Shown in pieces: positions 42,020-53,152 of a DNA stretch of 64,000 bases. The DNA lies in NCBI RefSeq assembly GCF_004359215.1, contig NC_090610.1, positions 7,819,371-7,883,370 on the forward strand, read 5' to 3'. Below the pieces are notes generated by a model. That model was given only the letters and a program-made list of their open reading frames with translations, had not been told where the DNA came from and searched no databases. The translations under genes and the position numbers were made by a program. The stretch is from Bremia lactucae. Lineage: Eukaryota > Oomycota > Peronosporomycetes > Peronosporales > Peronosporaceae. Position 1 is the stretch's first letter, and every line of letters begins with the position of its first letter.

Positions 42020-42355
42020 GATGCGTTCGCATCCTACGTCGCAATTCTATTGTGTACGCATTGCCTCTTCGATGCAGTACACGGAAAGGCCCAATGAACT
42101 TGGGTAGTAGTTTAATGCTACCCACATTAGTGACTAATCGTTTAGGTAAGTTTACCGTAGAGAGTAGCACTAGATCATTAATTTGAATGAATTAACATTT
42201 GCTCTTCCATGTTTGTCTGCATTCCATTTCTGTCGGTCCACTGCGTTAGCAATAGAATCCTGAACGAAACGGATAATTGATTCTCGAGTTAGCAGAAACT
42301 CTTCCGCTAACTCATTTGTTTTGTCTTTTTCAGTACGCTTAGTGCGTACTGCCAT
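41529..42355 (-). pseudogene. Gy3c integrase C-terminus and tail
   Basis: The minus strand from 42355 covers the helical end of the core (ADKHGRANVNSF) and, after a frame change at about 42170, LLSTVNLPKRL, KLLPKFIGPFRVLHRRGNAYTIEL (in two blocks), THPTFYVGRLRPY and a Pro/Ser/Asp-rich tail to 41529. This is the GPF-type gypsy integrase C-terminal module. The tail overlaps the plus-strand coiled-coil frame. Confidence 0.7.
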
Positions 42356-43338
42356 GAGATCAATCTCATTTTCGATGTCGTTTTCTTCGACATTGACATC
42401 ACTCGCGTCGTTGTTATTTTCGACGCGTGTTGAGCATGAGCCAGAATTGGTTTTGCTCCTGCGAGTCCCCCCCCCTTAGACTAGAGGATCCCTCTAATTG
42501 GGTCGGTATGCGAGGATGGCGTAAGCCATTCACAAAGAACGGTGTATGCGTTGTAGACGCATGCACCGAATTATTGATGGCGAATTCGACCATCGGTAAA
42601 AACTCGCTCCAATTCGGATACGATTGGACGTAACCTCGAAGTATCTCTTCGAGGACGCTGTTTGATTATCCGTTTCTGGGTGATCGGATGTTGACATAGT
42701 CAGCCGTGTTCCGAGAGATCAGAATACGGATTGCCAAACTCCGCCGATAACGGTGGATCTCTATCCGAGACCAGTTCACGGAGTAAACCGTGGAATTTGA
42801 ATACCGTGTCGATAAAGACACGGGCACAACCCGGAGCCGTAATCGACTCTGGTACCGCAGCAAGGTGCACCATCTTGCTGAATCTGTCTACAAAAACAAG
42901 GATTCCATTATTTTTGTGGTCGTTTTCGGGAAATCCGAAGACGAAGTCCACAGATACGGACTGCCAACACTCTGCTGGAAGTTGTAGAGGTTGGAGAGGT
43001 GCACGGGATGAAGGGCTGGGCTTCACCCGTTGACATACTTCGCAAGCACGAACGTACTTGCGCATAAACTGATACTGGCGGGGCCAATAAAAGTCGCGAC
43101 TTACTGTGAGTTAAGTTTTCTCACGTCCACGATGCCCAGTTATTGGTGCATCGTGACGCTCATACATGATGCGCAAGCGCAAATCATTGGGATTTGGGAT
43201 GGAGTGTCGCCTGCAAGGGCTGTGAAATACAATATGCCGTTGCGTGTTGTGTATCGATCGGATGACGATCGATATAAAGCCGGTAAATATTAAAAAAGTA
43301 TTATCGGATGCATTTATCTGATAATCCAATAAACGCAA
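42356..43338 (-). pseudogene. Gy3c integrase core and zinc-binding region
   Basis: The zinc-binding region lies at 43111-43338 (ERHDAPITGHRGREKT) and 42985-43065 (CEVCQRVKP). The core follows with SVDFVFGFPENDHKNNGILV, DRFSKMVHLAAVPES, FIDTVFKFHG and VSDRDPPLS within 42700-43065; DPPL replaces DPRF. The target used by the SINE in Gy3b is intact here at about 42836-42855. A frame break occurs near 42700. Confidence 0.75.
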
Positions 43339-43504
43339 CGGACCCTTATCTTCTTCGTAGGCTTTTTTTTAAGTCATCAAACAAGGTTGATGACAGAACA
43401 CTTGAAATGAGTGTTGCAACAGTGGGATTATTTTCACTGTTGGAACGCGCAGCCGGCTCGAAATCGGGTCGGCATGGAATGGTCTGTCTTGATCTGCAAT
43501 CGCG
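43339..43504 (-). pseudogene. Gy3c RNase H remnant with ~320-bp deletion
   Basis: The sequence follows Gy3b (25380-25535) up to GGGTCGGC, then a short unmatched stretch leads at 43505 straight into the region corresponding to Gy3b 25856. The missing ~320 bases include the RNase H end. Confidence 0.6.
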
Positions 43505-43793
43505 AAGATGGGCGATTGCATCAAGCTTTGCTTGATACTTTCAAAGGAATGCTGACAATCAGCGTTCCATAGCCATTTCTCGTCTTTTTTAAGAGACGAG
43601 AGAGATGAACTGTCATCTCGGCATAATTGCGGTAGAACTTGTGCAAGTACGCCGCTAAACCAAGGAACTTTCTAAGTCCCTTGACATCGACTGGACTGGC
43701 CAGTCGGTAATTGCCTTGATCTTTTCGGGATCAGGGCGCACACCGTGTTTCCCGACGATGCACCCAAGAAGTGGTATTTCGCTTGCAGCGAAT

Positions 43794-44373
43794 CTACACA
43801 TCTTGAGATTTGCGTTCTACTTGTGCTTTCGCATAAGTGTAAGAACCTGACCCAACGTTAGTTTTATGAATTTCCACGTTGGTCTTTCCGTCCTTGGCTC
43901 GGCTATGGACGAATACATCGTTTAAATAACTCGGTGTGAATTCTCGCACCGGTCTCAACAGATTTGTTACGCATCTGTTGAATGTTGCAGGGACGTTACT
44001 AAGCCCCTGTGGCATTACTAGCCATTCCCAGAGCATCCCACTGGGAGTGCTCACTGGTGTGTACGGGATGTCCCATTCACGCATACGGATCTGATAAAAT
44101 CCATCCATCAGATCCATAGACGAAAAGATGGTACTCTTAGACACACCATCTAGGATTACGTATTTTCTAGGTATCGACGTTTGAGCCGGTACCGTTGCAG
44201 CATTCAGCTAATTGGATGCGTGCACTATTCGCCACCCTCCTGTGGCCTTTCGCACAGAAGGTCGGAGAGCTATGTGGGAAAGTTGATTCCCTCACATGGC
44301 CCGCTTTTACCCGATCGGCAAAGAATTTATCGATCGCAAGTACTTGTTCACGAGGCAGTGGCCACTGCTTCAT
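43794..44373 (-). pseudogene. Gy3c reverse transcriptase, same YLND substitution
   Basis: Pieces 44167-44373 and 43794-44144 have the same protein sequence as the Gy3b RT pieces, including the frameshift between them and YLND in place of YxDD. The identical inactivating changes show that the two copies share one dead ancestor for this segment. Confidence 0.8.
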
Positions 44374-45392
44374 GACACAGTACTTCGAGGCCGGTTTGAG
44401 CTCGATCTCATGTCGAGCGCCTTTATCCTACGGCAACTCGCATGGATCTGTTTTAGGGAATACATCTCTGAATTGAATTAAATCCTTTGTATAAAGGATT
44501 TGTTTTAAGTGACGCCCAGCATTGAAAACTACATCTCTCAATCCAAGTCTTCACATCGAGGACACTTTCGTCCATCGATGTGCTGCTGAGAACCCGTTCG
44601 TACTCTGCAAAAATTACAGCTGACCGAATATCAATTACGTATTCGTTCTCTGCGACGAGTACGCAGATCTGCTTGATTCTACTCTATGCAAATCTCTTGA
44701 AATCCGCTTAGGTTCTAGGGTTGGTAATTGAGTTATCTCCGAAGTTAACTTCGGAGGCACATAAACATCAATAGTATAAACGCCTACTCTTGAATCGTCA
44801 TTAACAAAGACATTCAATGTCTCGGTTTCCTCCTGGGATTTTTCCACAGGCTGCCGAGGGTCATTCCTTCGGGATGCTGAAGTCTAGTAACTTCAGCATT
44901 AATTAGTTAAGGATGTTTCTCCTCAAGTACGTGGGGTCTTATTCCTCAAGGTCTTCCGAATGTGATTGCGCTATCACAGTCGGGTCCTCTACGGTAGACT
45001 CTCAACTCGACCTCGGATCATCGTGTTGTCCCTTTGGGACAACCGGTATACTCCTTGAATGTCGCCCGCTAGGCGTACATTCATGTCTCAACCCACTCGA
45101 CTTATTCGAGTTAAATTTATCCCAACAATACCGATTATTTGAATTTGATAATCCTTGGTGGACCTTCGGCGCCCCCTGTGCATTCGCACAGCCGCCGGCA
45201 GCTGACTCCACAGGGTAGTTAGTAATCACGCTGTGATCTTGTGCAGTCGTACTAAGGACCGTACCACACGCGAGGCCATAGCACTCACTCGTAGTACATC
45301 CACACGCTTGTGGACGCTCCAAGACGTCCATCAGAAGGCCATCTGATGAACAAGTGGCAGGCATCTTTACGGATACGCTTTAGGACAACCAA
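44374..45392 (-). pseudogene. Gy3c protease-RT spacer
   Basis: Pieces 44635-44847 and 45002-45364, identical to those of Gy3b. No known domain. Confidence 0.55.
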
Positions 45393-45660
45393 TCAGTGGA
45401 ACTGCCAGCTGATCCTTGGCTCATATTTTCTGATCCAAGGTAAACCCAGGATGACATCAAATTTGTCATCCAAATCCAGTACGATGAAATCATCATCGTA
45501 CTGTAAATCTTTTAACGTGTAGTGAAATTTCACTTCGCGTTTAATTACTATTATCGATGCGCCCGTCGCTAGACACACCGTCATCCTCGTTGGAGGGATG
45601 TCGCGCTCAACATATTTGAACCTACGACCCTCTAGCGACTCCATAGTCCACTAGGAATCT
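45393..45660 (-). pseudogene. Gy3c aspartic protease, active site deleted
   Basis: The open frame 45393-45644 keeps the flap and C-terminal half (ATGASIIVIKREV, FDVILGLPWIRKY). The ~24 bases encoding the region after D-C-G in Gy3b are missing (45640-45650), removing the active-site loop. Confidence 0.65.
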
Positions 45661-46938
45661 AAGTGACCGATCATTTGTCACTTTTAATTTTAAGGTGATG
45701 AAGGATACCTCATCACCAGGGGCAGAGACACATGATAATTGTGTGTCTGGAGCAACTTTAGTTAAGAGACTTGCAAATTCTCTTGAGGTTGCTGGATAAG
45801 TAGGGCGTTGCGCCACTACTGACCTCGACCGTTTTTTGACGGTCCGCCTCGCTGTTGCGATTTCGCAACAACGTCGGACCCGTGACCGCTGCCTTTTTGG
45901 CATTTGGTCATAATTACGTTCAGAACCTCTCGGTACTGGGCGTAGAGCACTACAGTCATGAGCGTGGTGTCCTAACTTTTGGCAGCGATTGCATTTCCGC
46001 AATCGCTTGTTGTTGGAAAAGCGAGGTCTCTCGCTTTCGACACAAGAGAGGTCCATAGGTTCTGGACCTCCAAGCTCGTGTCGTCTTCGAGGACGATATG
46101 ATGACGAACTATCTTGAGCCTGTCTCAAGCTAAAGTCCTCCTAATCCGCAATGGATATTGCTTCTTCAAGCATATCCAGTTCCAAGCGGAACAGATGGGT
46201 CTTTACGGGACCATCCGTAAGACCTTGCATGAACACCGTAATCAACGTGTGTTCATGAACTGGGTTGTTCGTGATACAACTCGCTAAGAGTCGTATGTGC
46301 TGGGCATAAGCGTGAACATCACGCTTGCCTTGCTTGAATTTCAGAAACTCTGATCGAGCTCTGAACTCAGCCCTAGGCGGTTCAAGCGTCTGTTTGAGCC
46401 GGGCTTTAAAAGTCTCTAGCGACCCAAAGTCATATGGTTCGCGCAACTTAATGCCTAATGCCCAAGTTTTGACACGACCTGCCAAATATGAATGAGCAAA
46501 TGTGACTTGCGTTTGCTCGTCGACGATGTGACGAGCCCTTATGGCATCGTCCGACTCGACAAACCATCTTAAGAGGGAGTCTTCTTTGACTACCCTACAC
46601 TTAGAGATGTCTATCTTTAAGGTTTCGGGACGACGCGTGTGCGTCATCCCAGGTACAGGAGTCTTTACCTGTTGTGATCTCAACAGTTCTGCCTGTTAAG
46701 AGCCTTGCTGATTAAGCAAGGCTACCTTCTCCTTCGCCTCGTCAAGTTCATGTTGTATGAATTTGGCGATGGCTGAATGGAGGGCATCTCTGTCCAAACC
46801 GGACAGCAAGGCCAAGATGGCATCGTTCCTTACGGTCAAACTCATTCGTTCGACCGCACTCCTTTCTATGTCACTTAGAAAGAAGTAGCTTTCACGCGAA
46901 ACGTGATGCGTATTCCCACTATCATCTAACATGTCCAT
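45661..46938 (-). pseudogene. gag: Gy3c gag, best preserved of family III
   Basis: Three consecutive pieces: 46696-46938 (N-terminus), 46141-46683 (capsid, with SYLAGRVKTWALG, RARSEFLKFKQGKRDVHAYA and VFMQGLTDGPVKTHLF, features of retrotransposon gag), and 45622-46128, whose N-terminal third carries the zinc knuckle CNRCQKLGHHAHDC (C-X2-C-X4-H-X4-C). Short frame breaks separate the pieces. Confidence 0.75.
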
Positions 46939-46973
46939 GATAGATGGTTGAACTGTGGTCCTTGGACGGACTA

Positions 46974-46986
46974 CAAAGTGCTACCA
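46974..46986 (-). other. Primer-binding site of Gy3c
   Basis: TGGTAGCACTTTG on the minus strand, two bases inside the 5' LTR, identical to that of Gy3b. Confidence 0.7.
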
Positions 46987-46988
46987 GG

Positions 46989-47591
46989 TGTAACGGGGCA
47001 CTACTGACTTGTACTGCTTCAGTGCGAGGTGGTGCCTCACGTCACTTCACGTACAGAAGTACGTGTAGAGGAAGACTCTCTTTAAAACACTTACTTTAAA
47101 GAAGGTTAATTAAAAGCTGTATTTATATAATTAAGTTCTTCTTGTCTATAAAATTAATACTTACTTAATTATAAACTAATACAAGATATGTAATAAAGTC
47201 TTATCTGTATTTCTCTTTGCGCGCGCCCAGCGCTGACTGGGGCGGGGAGGAAGTAGATATAATGGTCTATATCTACTAATTGAATAGCTTTTAGAATATT
47301 ACGATGTAAAGAAATATTCTACAAATAATATTTACCTTCTAGATAATATGTGCAAGAGATGCGCTCGCTGTTGGCGTCCATAACCGTAAGTCCGATTCCG
47401 GAGCACATTAAGGTGCCCACATTTATGAACAGACTACGGCATGGCCCATCGCGACGGGCCCTTTTCAGAAAGGTTATGTCGACGATGGAAGAGGCAATCC
47501 AAATTGCCTTAGTTGAGGAGCAATCCTACAACAGTGCCATTATTTAACAACCTTAAAGTGAATAATTCATTAAAGAATACACCTTGTTACA
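46989..47591 (-). repeat. 5' LTR of Gy3c (LTR-A) with inserted fragment
   Basis: LTR-A sequence runs from 46989 to 47347 and from about 47542 to 47591 (ending on the plus strand in CCTTGTTACA). It matches 29308-29745, apart from the 194 bases inserted at 47348-47541. Confidence 0.7.
47348..47541 (+). pseudogene. Gypsy family I gag fragment embedded in an LTR
   Basis: These ~194 bases match Gy1a gag at 1863-2055 without any LTR or other part of the element: ASITVSPIPEHIKVPTF and RLRHGPSRRALF are readable in one frame. The fragment is on the opposite strand to Gy3c. In it the gag frame lacks the 2-base insertion seen in Gy1a, so it comes from a better copy. Sharp edges inside LTR-A suggest filler DNA captured during break repair or a template switch. 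Confidence 0.7.
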
Positions 47592-48048
47592 CTTTGCCAC
47601 AAAATAATGCTCTAGCATCGGATTATGCGCTAACGCTTGCAAGCCTAAGCTCATATAGCATGTATTGCCCATATTTACCAACCCTCGTCGTCGCAACCTG
47701 TATGTTGCTCCTTCTTCTCGGAGCTGGCGCTTTCGTCGTCTTAAACCACTTCATGAAGCATCAAGGTAGATAAATCTTCAACGGCTAGCACAACACAGCT
47801 GCCATTTCCGTTCCAGGACCGCTTTATCCACAGATATTTTCGCATTACGTTAACGACTTATAGGTCCTCACCGATGATATGATGTCTAAAATGGCATGTG
47901 CCATGAAGCTGTCAGCGTCGTCACCGTCTCCGATATTCTGTAACTTCTGCCTTGACAATTCTCGAGTTTTACGCTGCTTGCAGGACAAGCAGCGATAAGT
48001 TTCGCTTTAGAAATCGGTCTTTGCATCTTGAAATGCAAAAAGGCTTAC
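47592..48048. other. Unique segment, possible host-gene fragment
   Basis: This sequence matches no repeat of the window. On the plus strand a short open frame (methionine at 47660, stop at 47771-47773) encodes a membrane-like segment, VVATCMLLLLLGAGAFVVL, followed by a short basic tail. The frame is open upstream to 47513, across the LTR end. It could be the C-terminus of a captured membrane protein or chance. Nothing else is seen up to the solo LTR. Confidence 0.3.
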
Positions 48049-48584
48049 TGTAGGCGGGCACGTCGTAATACGGCCACGCTCTATATAGAAGCACACCCTA
48101 ACACAGCGAGGAAGCGGTTTAACCTGCTTCTCTTGCGTGCAGTGAGGTAGTTGTGGTGGGCGCCTTTTTAGCGACCTCACCCAACACACTAAGTACTCTA
48201 GTAAAGTGTCGTCACGGGAGCGGTAATCTGGCTCCTCGTGCGCACTTACCAAGTAGGAAGTAGTTTTAAGACTTATTTATAGTTGTTCGCATTTAATATA
48301 CATACCTGTTTTTACCAATCAAAATGTCATCTCTATAGATAACACTCAAAATATATTGCGAGCGTATCTTTCTAGATACCTCGCGTAACGGATGACGCTA
48401 GGCGTCATCCCTCCTAATGTGAATGCACCTATGTGCATCACATACACAAGGGTTGGTCGCAAATGTGCACCACACCCGAGTACTGGGTCTAATTAATTTT
48501 ATTTAATAATTGACCATCCCCTTAAGTACACCAAGTGTACTTAACGGGGACTGTGTAACATTAGGACAACTTTAGCCCGTTACA
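48049..48584 (-). mobile_element. Solo LTR-I with 5-bp target duplication CTTAC
   Basis: A complete 536-bp LTR-I, minus orientation, from TGTAACGGGC to CCTACA (minus reading). It is flanked by CTTAC at 48044-48048 and 48585-48589. No internal sequence of the element is present, so it results from recombination between the two LTRs of a former insertion. Confidence 0.85.
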
Positions 48585-48597
48585 CTTACACTCAGTC

Positions 48598-48890
48598 TGT
48601 AACGGGGCACTGCGACTTGTACTGTTTCAGTACAAGTCCACTTCACACTGCTTCAGATGTGAGTGGTGCCTCTCGTTAGGTGACGTACACTGTANNNNNN
48701 NNNNNNNNNNNNNNNNNNNNNNNNNNNNNNNNNNNNNNNNNNNNNNNNNNNNNNNNNNNNNNNNNNNNNNNNNNNNNNNNNNNNNNNNNNNNNNTTTAAA
48801 GTAATTTCCTCCAAATATTATCTACCTTTTGGATAATATTAATTAACAATCTTTTATTGTTAATTTCATGTAACGATACACCCCGTTACA
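48598..48890 (-). repeat. LTR-A interrupted by an assembly gap
   Basis: LTR-A ends are present on both sides of the 100-N gap: TGTAACGGGGCACTG at 48598 and ...CACCCCGTTACA ending at 48890. The Copia duplicate begins at the next base. No primer site adjoins it. Confidence 0.65.
48695..48794. other. Assembly gap, 100 N
   Basis: Exactly 100 N, the size usually given to a gap of unknown length. It lies inside an LTR-A copy. Confidence 0.95.
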
Positions 48891-50674
48891 ACCCTCACAC
48901 ATGTTCTTCGTCAACTTAAGATCTGAAACTTGAGGCGTCTTCACAGGCTGCTATCTTGCATGCCGATCTTGTTCAACACTGACTAAAAAAACTTAGTCTG
49001 CCGAATAGTGACTTGACCGGATACTCGATCTTGTCCAATTTCCATGCCGAAAAATACTTAAGTTCACCAAGATCAGTCATCTCAATCGATCGCTCAGTGC
49101 ACGCTCCGTTGATACTAACAGCGAGTCTTCACTGCTTGCGATGATAAGATCGTTTACGTAAAACACGACAATAATCATGTCACCGTTTGTGCGCTTGATG
49201 TAGACGCAGTGATCGGACTCACATTTGTTAAAATTCATCTTGATCAAGAATTGTCGATGGTGTGTTTTCATATGCGTGGCGACTGTTTAAGACCATAAAG
49301 CGACCGCTTGAGCCTGCACACATGGTCCGGTTTGTCCACGCTGACAAATCCTTCGGGTTACTGCATGTATATTTCTTCATCCAGAATCCCGTTAAGAAAT
49401 GCAGTCGTCACGTCTATTTAGTGCAGCATCAAACCGTACTTGGCAGCCAGACACAGCACAACACGTATCGAAGTTAACTTCGCCACTGGCGCAAACGTCT
49501 CCTCGTAGTCGACTCCATACTTTTGCGAAAATCCTTTGGCCACGAGCCGCGCCTTGTAACGCTCGATAATTCCATCTTGATTTACTTTCACTCGAAACAC
49601 TCATATGCATTCATTTGCTTTGCGTCCCAAAGGCAGAGGCATAACTTCCCATGTCTTGTTCTTGTAAACCGACTCTAACGCGGAGTCGCACGCGGCTTTT
49701 CACTCTTTCTCGTTGCTGGATTCCATCGCCGACTTGAATGTTGTCGGCATTTCTCCCACTGAATACACGACGTTGGCTGGTTCATATATCTTCTCATTGT
49801 TCAGAACTGTAGCAGACGCTGACATTTCTTCAAGTGTCGACCGTCGATAGTCAGCCACATGTCGCTTGGGACGCGGAATTACAGCGACCTTTTTCAGCGA
49901 CTCAGTACGAGTATGCCATTTACGACCCAAGTCAAATTCTGGGTGCGCGTCTTAAGCTTCATTCGGCTCCTCTTCAGATACCGTCGCGACTCATCAGAAT
50001 TCGACCACTTGACAGGTCTTCAAAAATATACGTTTTCTGGTGCTCTGAATAGCCCAAAAATCGGCACAATACGGCTTTTGCGTCCAGCTTCGATCGCTTT
50101 CTTTCGGAATGTGGACGTACGCGTGACAGCCAAAAACCTTAAGGTTTGCCAATAACGGTTTCTTTGTCGTTTAAATCTCGACTGGTGACTTTCCGTCGTC
50201 GATAGAACGCGAAAGACACCGATTACGAAGAAACACTGCCGTCATTACAGCTTCACCCAATAGTGCTTAGCGAGGCCGCCGTGTTCCAGCATGGATATAG
50301 GGCATTCCACTAGCGTCCGGTTCATACGCTCAGCAACTCCATTTAATTGTGGCGTGTAAGGCGGCGTATACTTGAAAACAATTCCTTGATCCGAGCAAAA
50401 CTTAGACATTTTCTCGGACGCATACCCGCCACCATTGTCACGACGAAGAGATTTTATGCGTTTGCCGGTCTGCTTTTCCGCGAACGCAACAAAATTGGCG
50501 AACTTGTCCATGACTTCTGACTTGCTCTTGATCAAGTAAATGACACAGTACCGGGACTTGTCATCGGTGAAAGTCACGAAATAGCGCTTGCCGCTAAAAG
50601 ATGGAGTCTGCATAGGGCCACATACATCACTGTGTATGACATTTAAAAACTCACTTGCCCGCTCCGTCGATGTC
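48891..50674 (-). pseudogene. Copia Co1 partial duplicate: integrase to RT
   Basis: Minus strand: integrase core with HSDVCGPM, RRDNGGGYAS and NGVAERMNRT (50245-50674, open), integrase C-terminus, linker (49700-49930), RT start [21 protein letters not shown] (49418-49600, in two blocks) and RT core with FYVNDLIIAS (49077-49271). It is nearly identical to 50800-52577. It ends at a single N (50675), where it is joined to RT sequence of the main copy. This order cannot come from simple transposition. Confidence 0.7.
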
Positions 50675-50675
50675 N
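50675..50675. other. Single unresolved base at a Copia junction
   Basis: One N separates integrase sequence (left) from RT sequence (right) that are not adjacent in any intact Copia. It marks a possible assembly join between repeat copies. Confidence 0.9.
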
Positions 50676-50799
50676 CAAACTGGCTTAAAACTTCTACAGC
50701 AGCACCAAGGTCCGGACGCGTAGCAACCATCAAGTACATAATGCCACCAGCACAACTTCGGTACGGCACATTTTTCATCGTATCTTCATGCTTGCAACC

Positions 50800-52147
50800 A
50801 CCCTCACACATGTTCTTCGTCAACTTAAGATCTGAAACTTGAGGCGTCTTCACAGGCTGCTATCTTGCATGCCGATCTTGTTCAACACTGACTAAAAAAA
50901 CTTAGTCTGCCGAATAGTGACTTGACCGGATACTCGATCTTGTCCAATTTCCATGCCGAAAAATACTTAAGTTCACCAAGATCAGTCATCTCAATCGATC
51001 GCTCAGTGCACGCTCCGTTGATACTAACAGCGAGTCTTCACTGCTTGCGATGATAAGATCGTTTACGTAAAACACGACAATAATCATGTCACCGTTTGTG
51101 CGCTTGATGTAGACGCAGTGATCGGACTCACATTTGTTGAAATTCATCTTGATCAAGAATTGTCGATGGTGTGTTTTCATATGCGTGGCGACTGTTTAAG
51201 ACCATAAAGCGACCGCTTGAGCCTGCACACATGGTCCGGTTTGTCCACGCTGACAAATCCTTCGGGTTACTGCATGTATATTTCTTCATCCAGAATCCCG
51301 TTAAGAACGTCACGTCTATTTAGTGCAGCATCAAACCGTACTTGGCAGCCAGACTCAGCACAACACGTATCGAAGTTAACTTCGCCACTGGCGCAAACGT
51401 CTCCTCGTAGTCGACTCCATACTTTTGCGAGATTCCTTTAACCACGAGCCGCGCCTTGTAACGCTCGATAATTTTATCTTGATTTACTTTCACTCGAAAC
51501 ACTCATCTGCATTCATTTGCTTTGCGTCCCAAAAGCAGAGGCACAACTTCCCATGTCTTGTTCTTGTAAACCGACTCTAACGCGGAGTCGCACGCGGCTT
51601 TTCACTCTTTCTCGTTGCTGGATTCCATCGCCGACTTGAATGTTGTCGGCATTTCTCCCACTGAATACACGACGTTGGCTGGTTCATATATCTTCTCATT
51701 GTTCAGAACTGTAGCAGACGCTGACATTTCTTCAAGTGTCGACCGTCGATAGTCAGCCACATGTCGCTTGGGACGCGGAATTACAGCGACCATTTTCAGC
51801 GACTCAGTACGAGTATGCCATTTACGACCCAAGTCAAATTCTGGGTGCGCGTCTTAAGCTTCATTCGGCTCCTCTTCAGATACCGTCGCGACTCATCAGA
51901 ATTCGACCACTTGACAGGTCTTCAAAAAGTTACGTTTTCTGGTGCTCCAAATAGCCCAAAAATCGGCACAATACGGCTTTTGCGTCCAGCTTCGATCGCT
52001 TTTCTTTCGGAATGTGGACGTACGCGTGATAGCCAAAAACCTTAAGGTTTGCCAATAACGGTTTCTTTGTCGTCCAAATCTCGACTGGTGACTTTCCGTC
52101 GTCGATAGAACGCGAAAGACACCGATTACGAAGAAACATTGCCGTCA
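50800..52147 (-). pseudogene. Co1 reverse transcriptase and integrase C-terminus
   Basis: Pieces: 51930-52147 (integrase C-terminal region, FLRNRCLSRSIDDGKSP, then KVFGYHAYVHIPKEKRSK), 51602-51832 (linker), 51320-51502 (RT N-terminal, [21 protein letters not shown] in two blocks) and 50986-51180 (RT core with FYVNDLIIASS). YVND replaces the Copia YVDD (GAC to AAC). RNase H is not present at this end. Confidence 0.7.
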
Positions 52148-53152
52148 TTACAGCTTCACCCAATAGTGCTTAGCGAGGCCGGCGTGTTCCAGCATGGATA
52201 TAGGGCATTCCACTAGCGTCCAGTTCATACGCTCAGCAACTCCATTTAATTGTGGCGTGTAAGGCGGCGTATACTTGAAAACAATTCCTTGATCCGAGCA
52301 AAACTTAGACATTTTCTCGGACGCATACCCGCCACCATTGTCACGACGAAGAGATTTTATGCGTTTGCCGGCCTGCTTTTCCGCGAACGCAACAAAATTG
52401 GCGAACTTGTCCATGACTTCTGACTTGCTCTTGATCAAGTAAATGACACAGTACCGGGACTTGTCATCGGTGAAAGTCACGAAATAGCGCTTGCCGCTAA
52501 AAGATGGAGTCTGCATAGGGCCACATACATCACTGTGTATGACATTTAAAAACTCACTTGCCCGCTCCGTCGATGTCAATTGGAAACGTACGCGGGTTTG
52601 TGATTCCAAGCGCACAGCTATCACAAATCCGCACTTGTTTAAAGACGCAATGTCAACTCCAACAGTGAGATTCTTCTTGACGATGGCACTAAGCCCGTCA
52701 TGATCGATATGTCCTAGGCGAAGGTGCCACAAGTACGAGATGATATCTTCATTGTGAGCCAAAGGCTTGACAACATTTGCTTCATCTTGAAAAACTGGAG
52801 TCATGTGAAGTTTGAAAAATTCTTTTCCTTCGCGTACACCGATCTTCAACTTGGCGCCTTTTGTCTCTGCGAAGCACCCTTCCTTGTCGAATACAACAGG
52901 CCCAACGTCCTTGGTAAAACAACCGACAAAAAACAAAGTTCGCGATATCTTCGGAATTTGCCAAACGTTCGTAAGCACACCCTTTTTAACCCCCTGCAAA
53001 GTCTTCATTGACATGACGATGTCTCTGCTGGCGATAGCTTGGAAAATATTGTCGTCTGAGAGATGAACGTCGATTGAACCGAAGACATCGTAGTTCCGCA
53101 TTAATTTCTTGGAACTTGTCATATGCGCGTCGCCCCCAAGTCGACCAGTCAA
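52148..53152 (-). pseudogene. Co1 protease C-terminus, pre-integrase and integrase core
   Basis: A 334-codon open frame. The N-terminal part is protease and spacer; the active-site region has degenerated to a DLGGDAHMT-like stretch. The pre-integrase helix is WHLRLGHIDHDGL, with the zinc cysteines mostly lost. The integrase core has Asp in IHSDVCGPM, Asp in RRDNGGGYAS and Glu in NGVAERMN, the DDE triad. Compared with the duplicate at 50245-50674 there are only a few substitutions. Confidence 0.75.

Larger units (their letters stand above)
43505..45563 (-). repeat. Near-identical 2.06-kb tract shared with Gy3b
   Basis: Equals 25856-27914 at an offset of 17649 bases, with only two small differences noticed. 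It spans RT, spacer and part of protease. The homology drops sharply on both sides. Confidence 0.85.
41291..47591 (-). mobile_element. Ty3/Gypsy family III element Gy3c, 3' LTR missing
   Basis: On the minus strand: 5' LTR (46989-47591, with an inserted gag fragment), primer site, gag, protease, spacer, RT, shortened RNase H, integrase, and the antisense frame. It lacks a 3' LTR and abuts the truncated 3' end of Gy2b. Its central 2.06 kb is almost identical to Gy3b. Confidence 0.8.
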
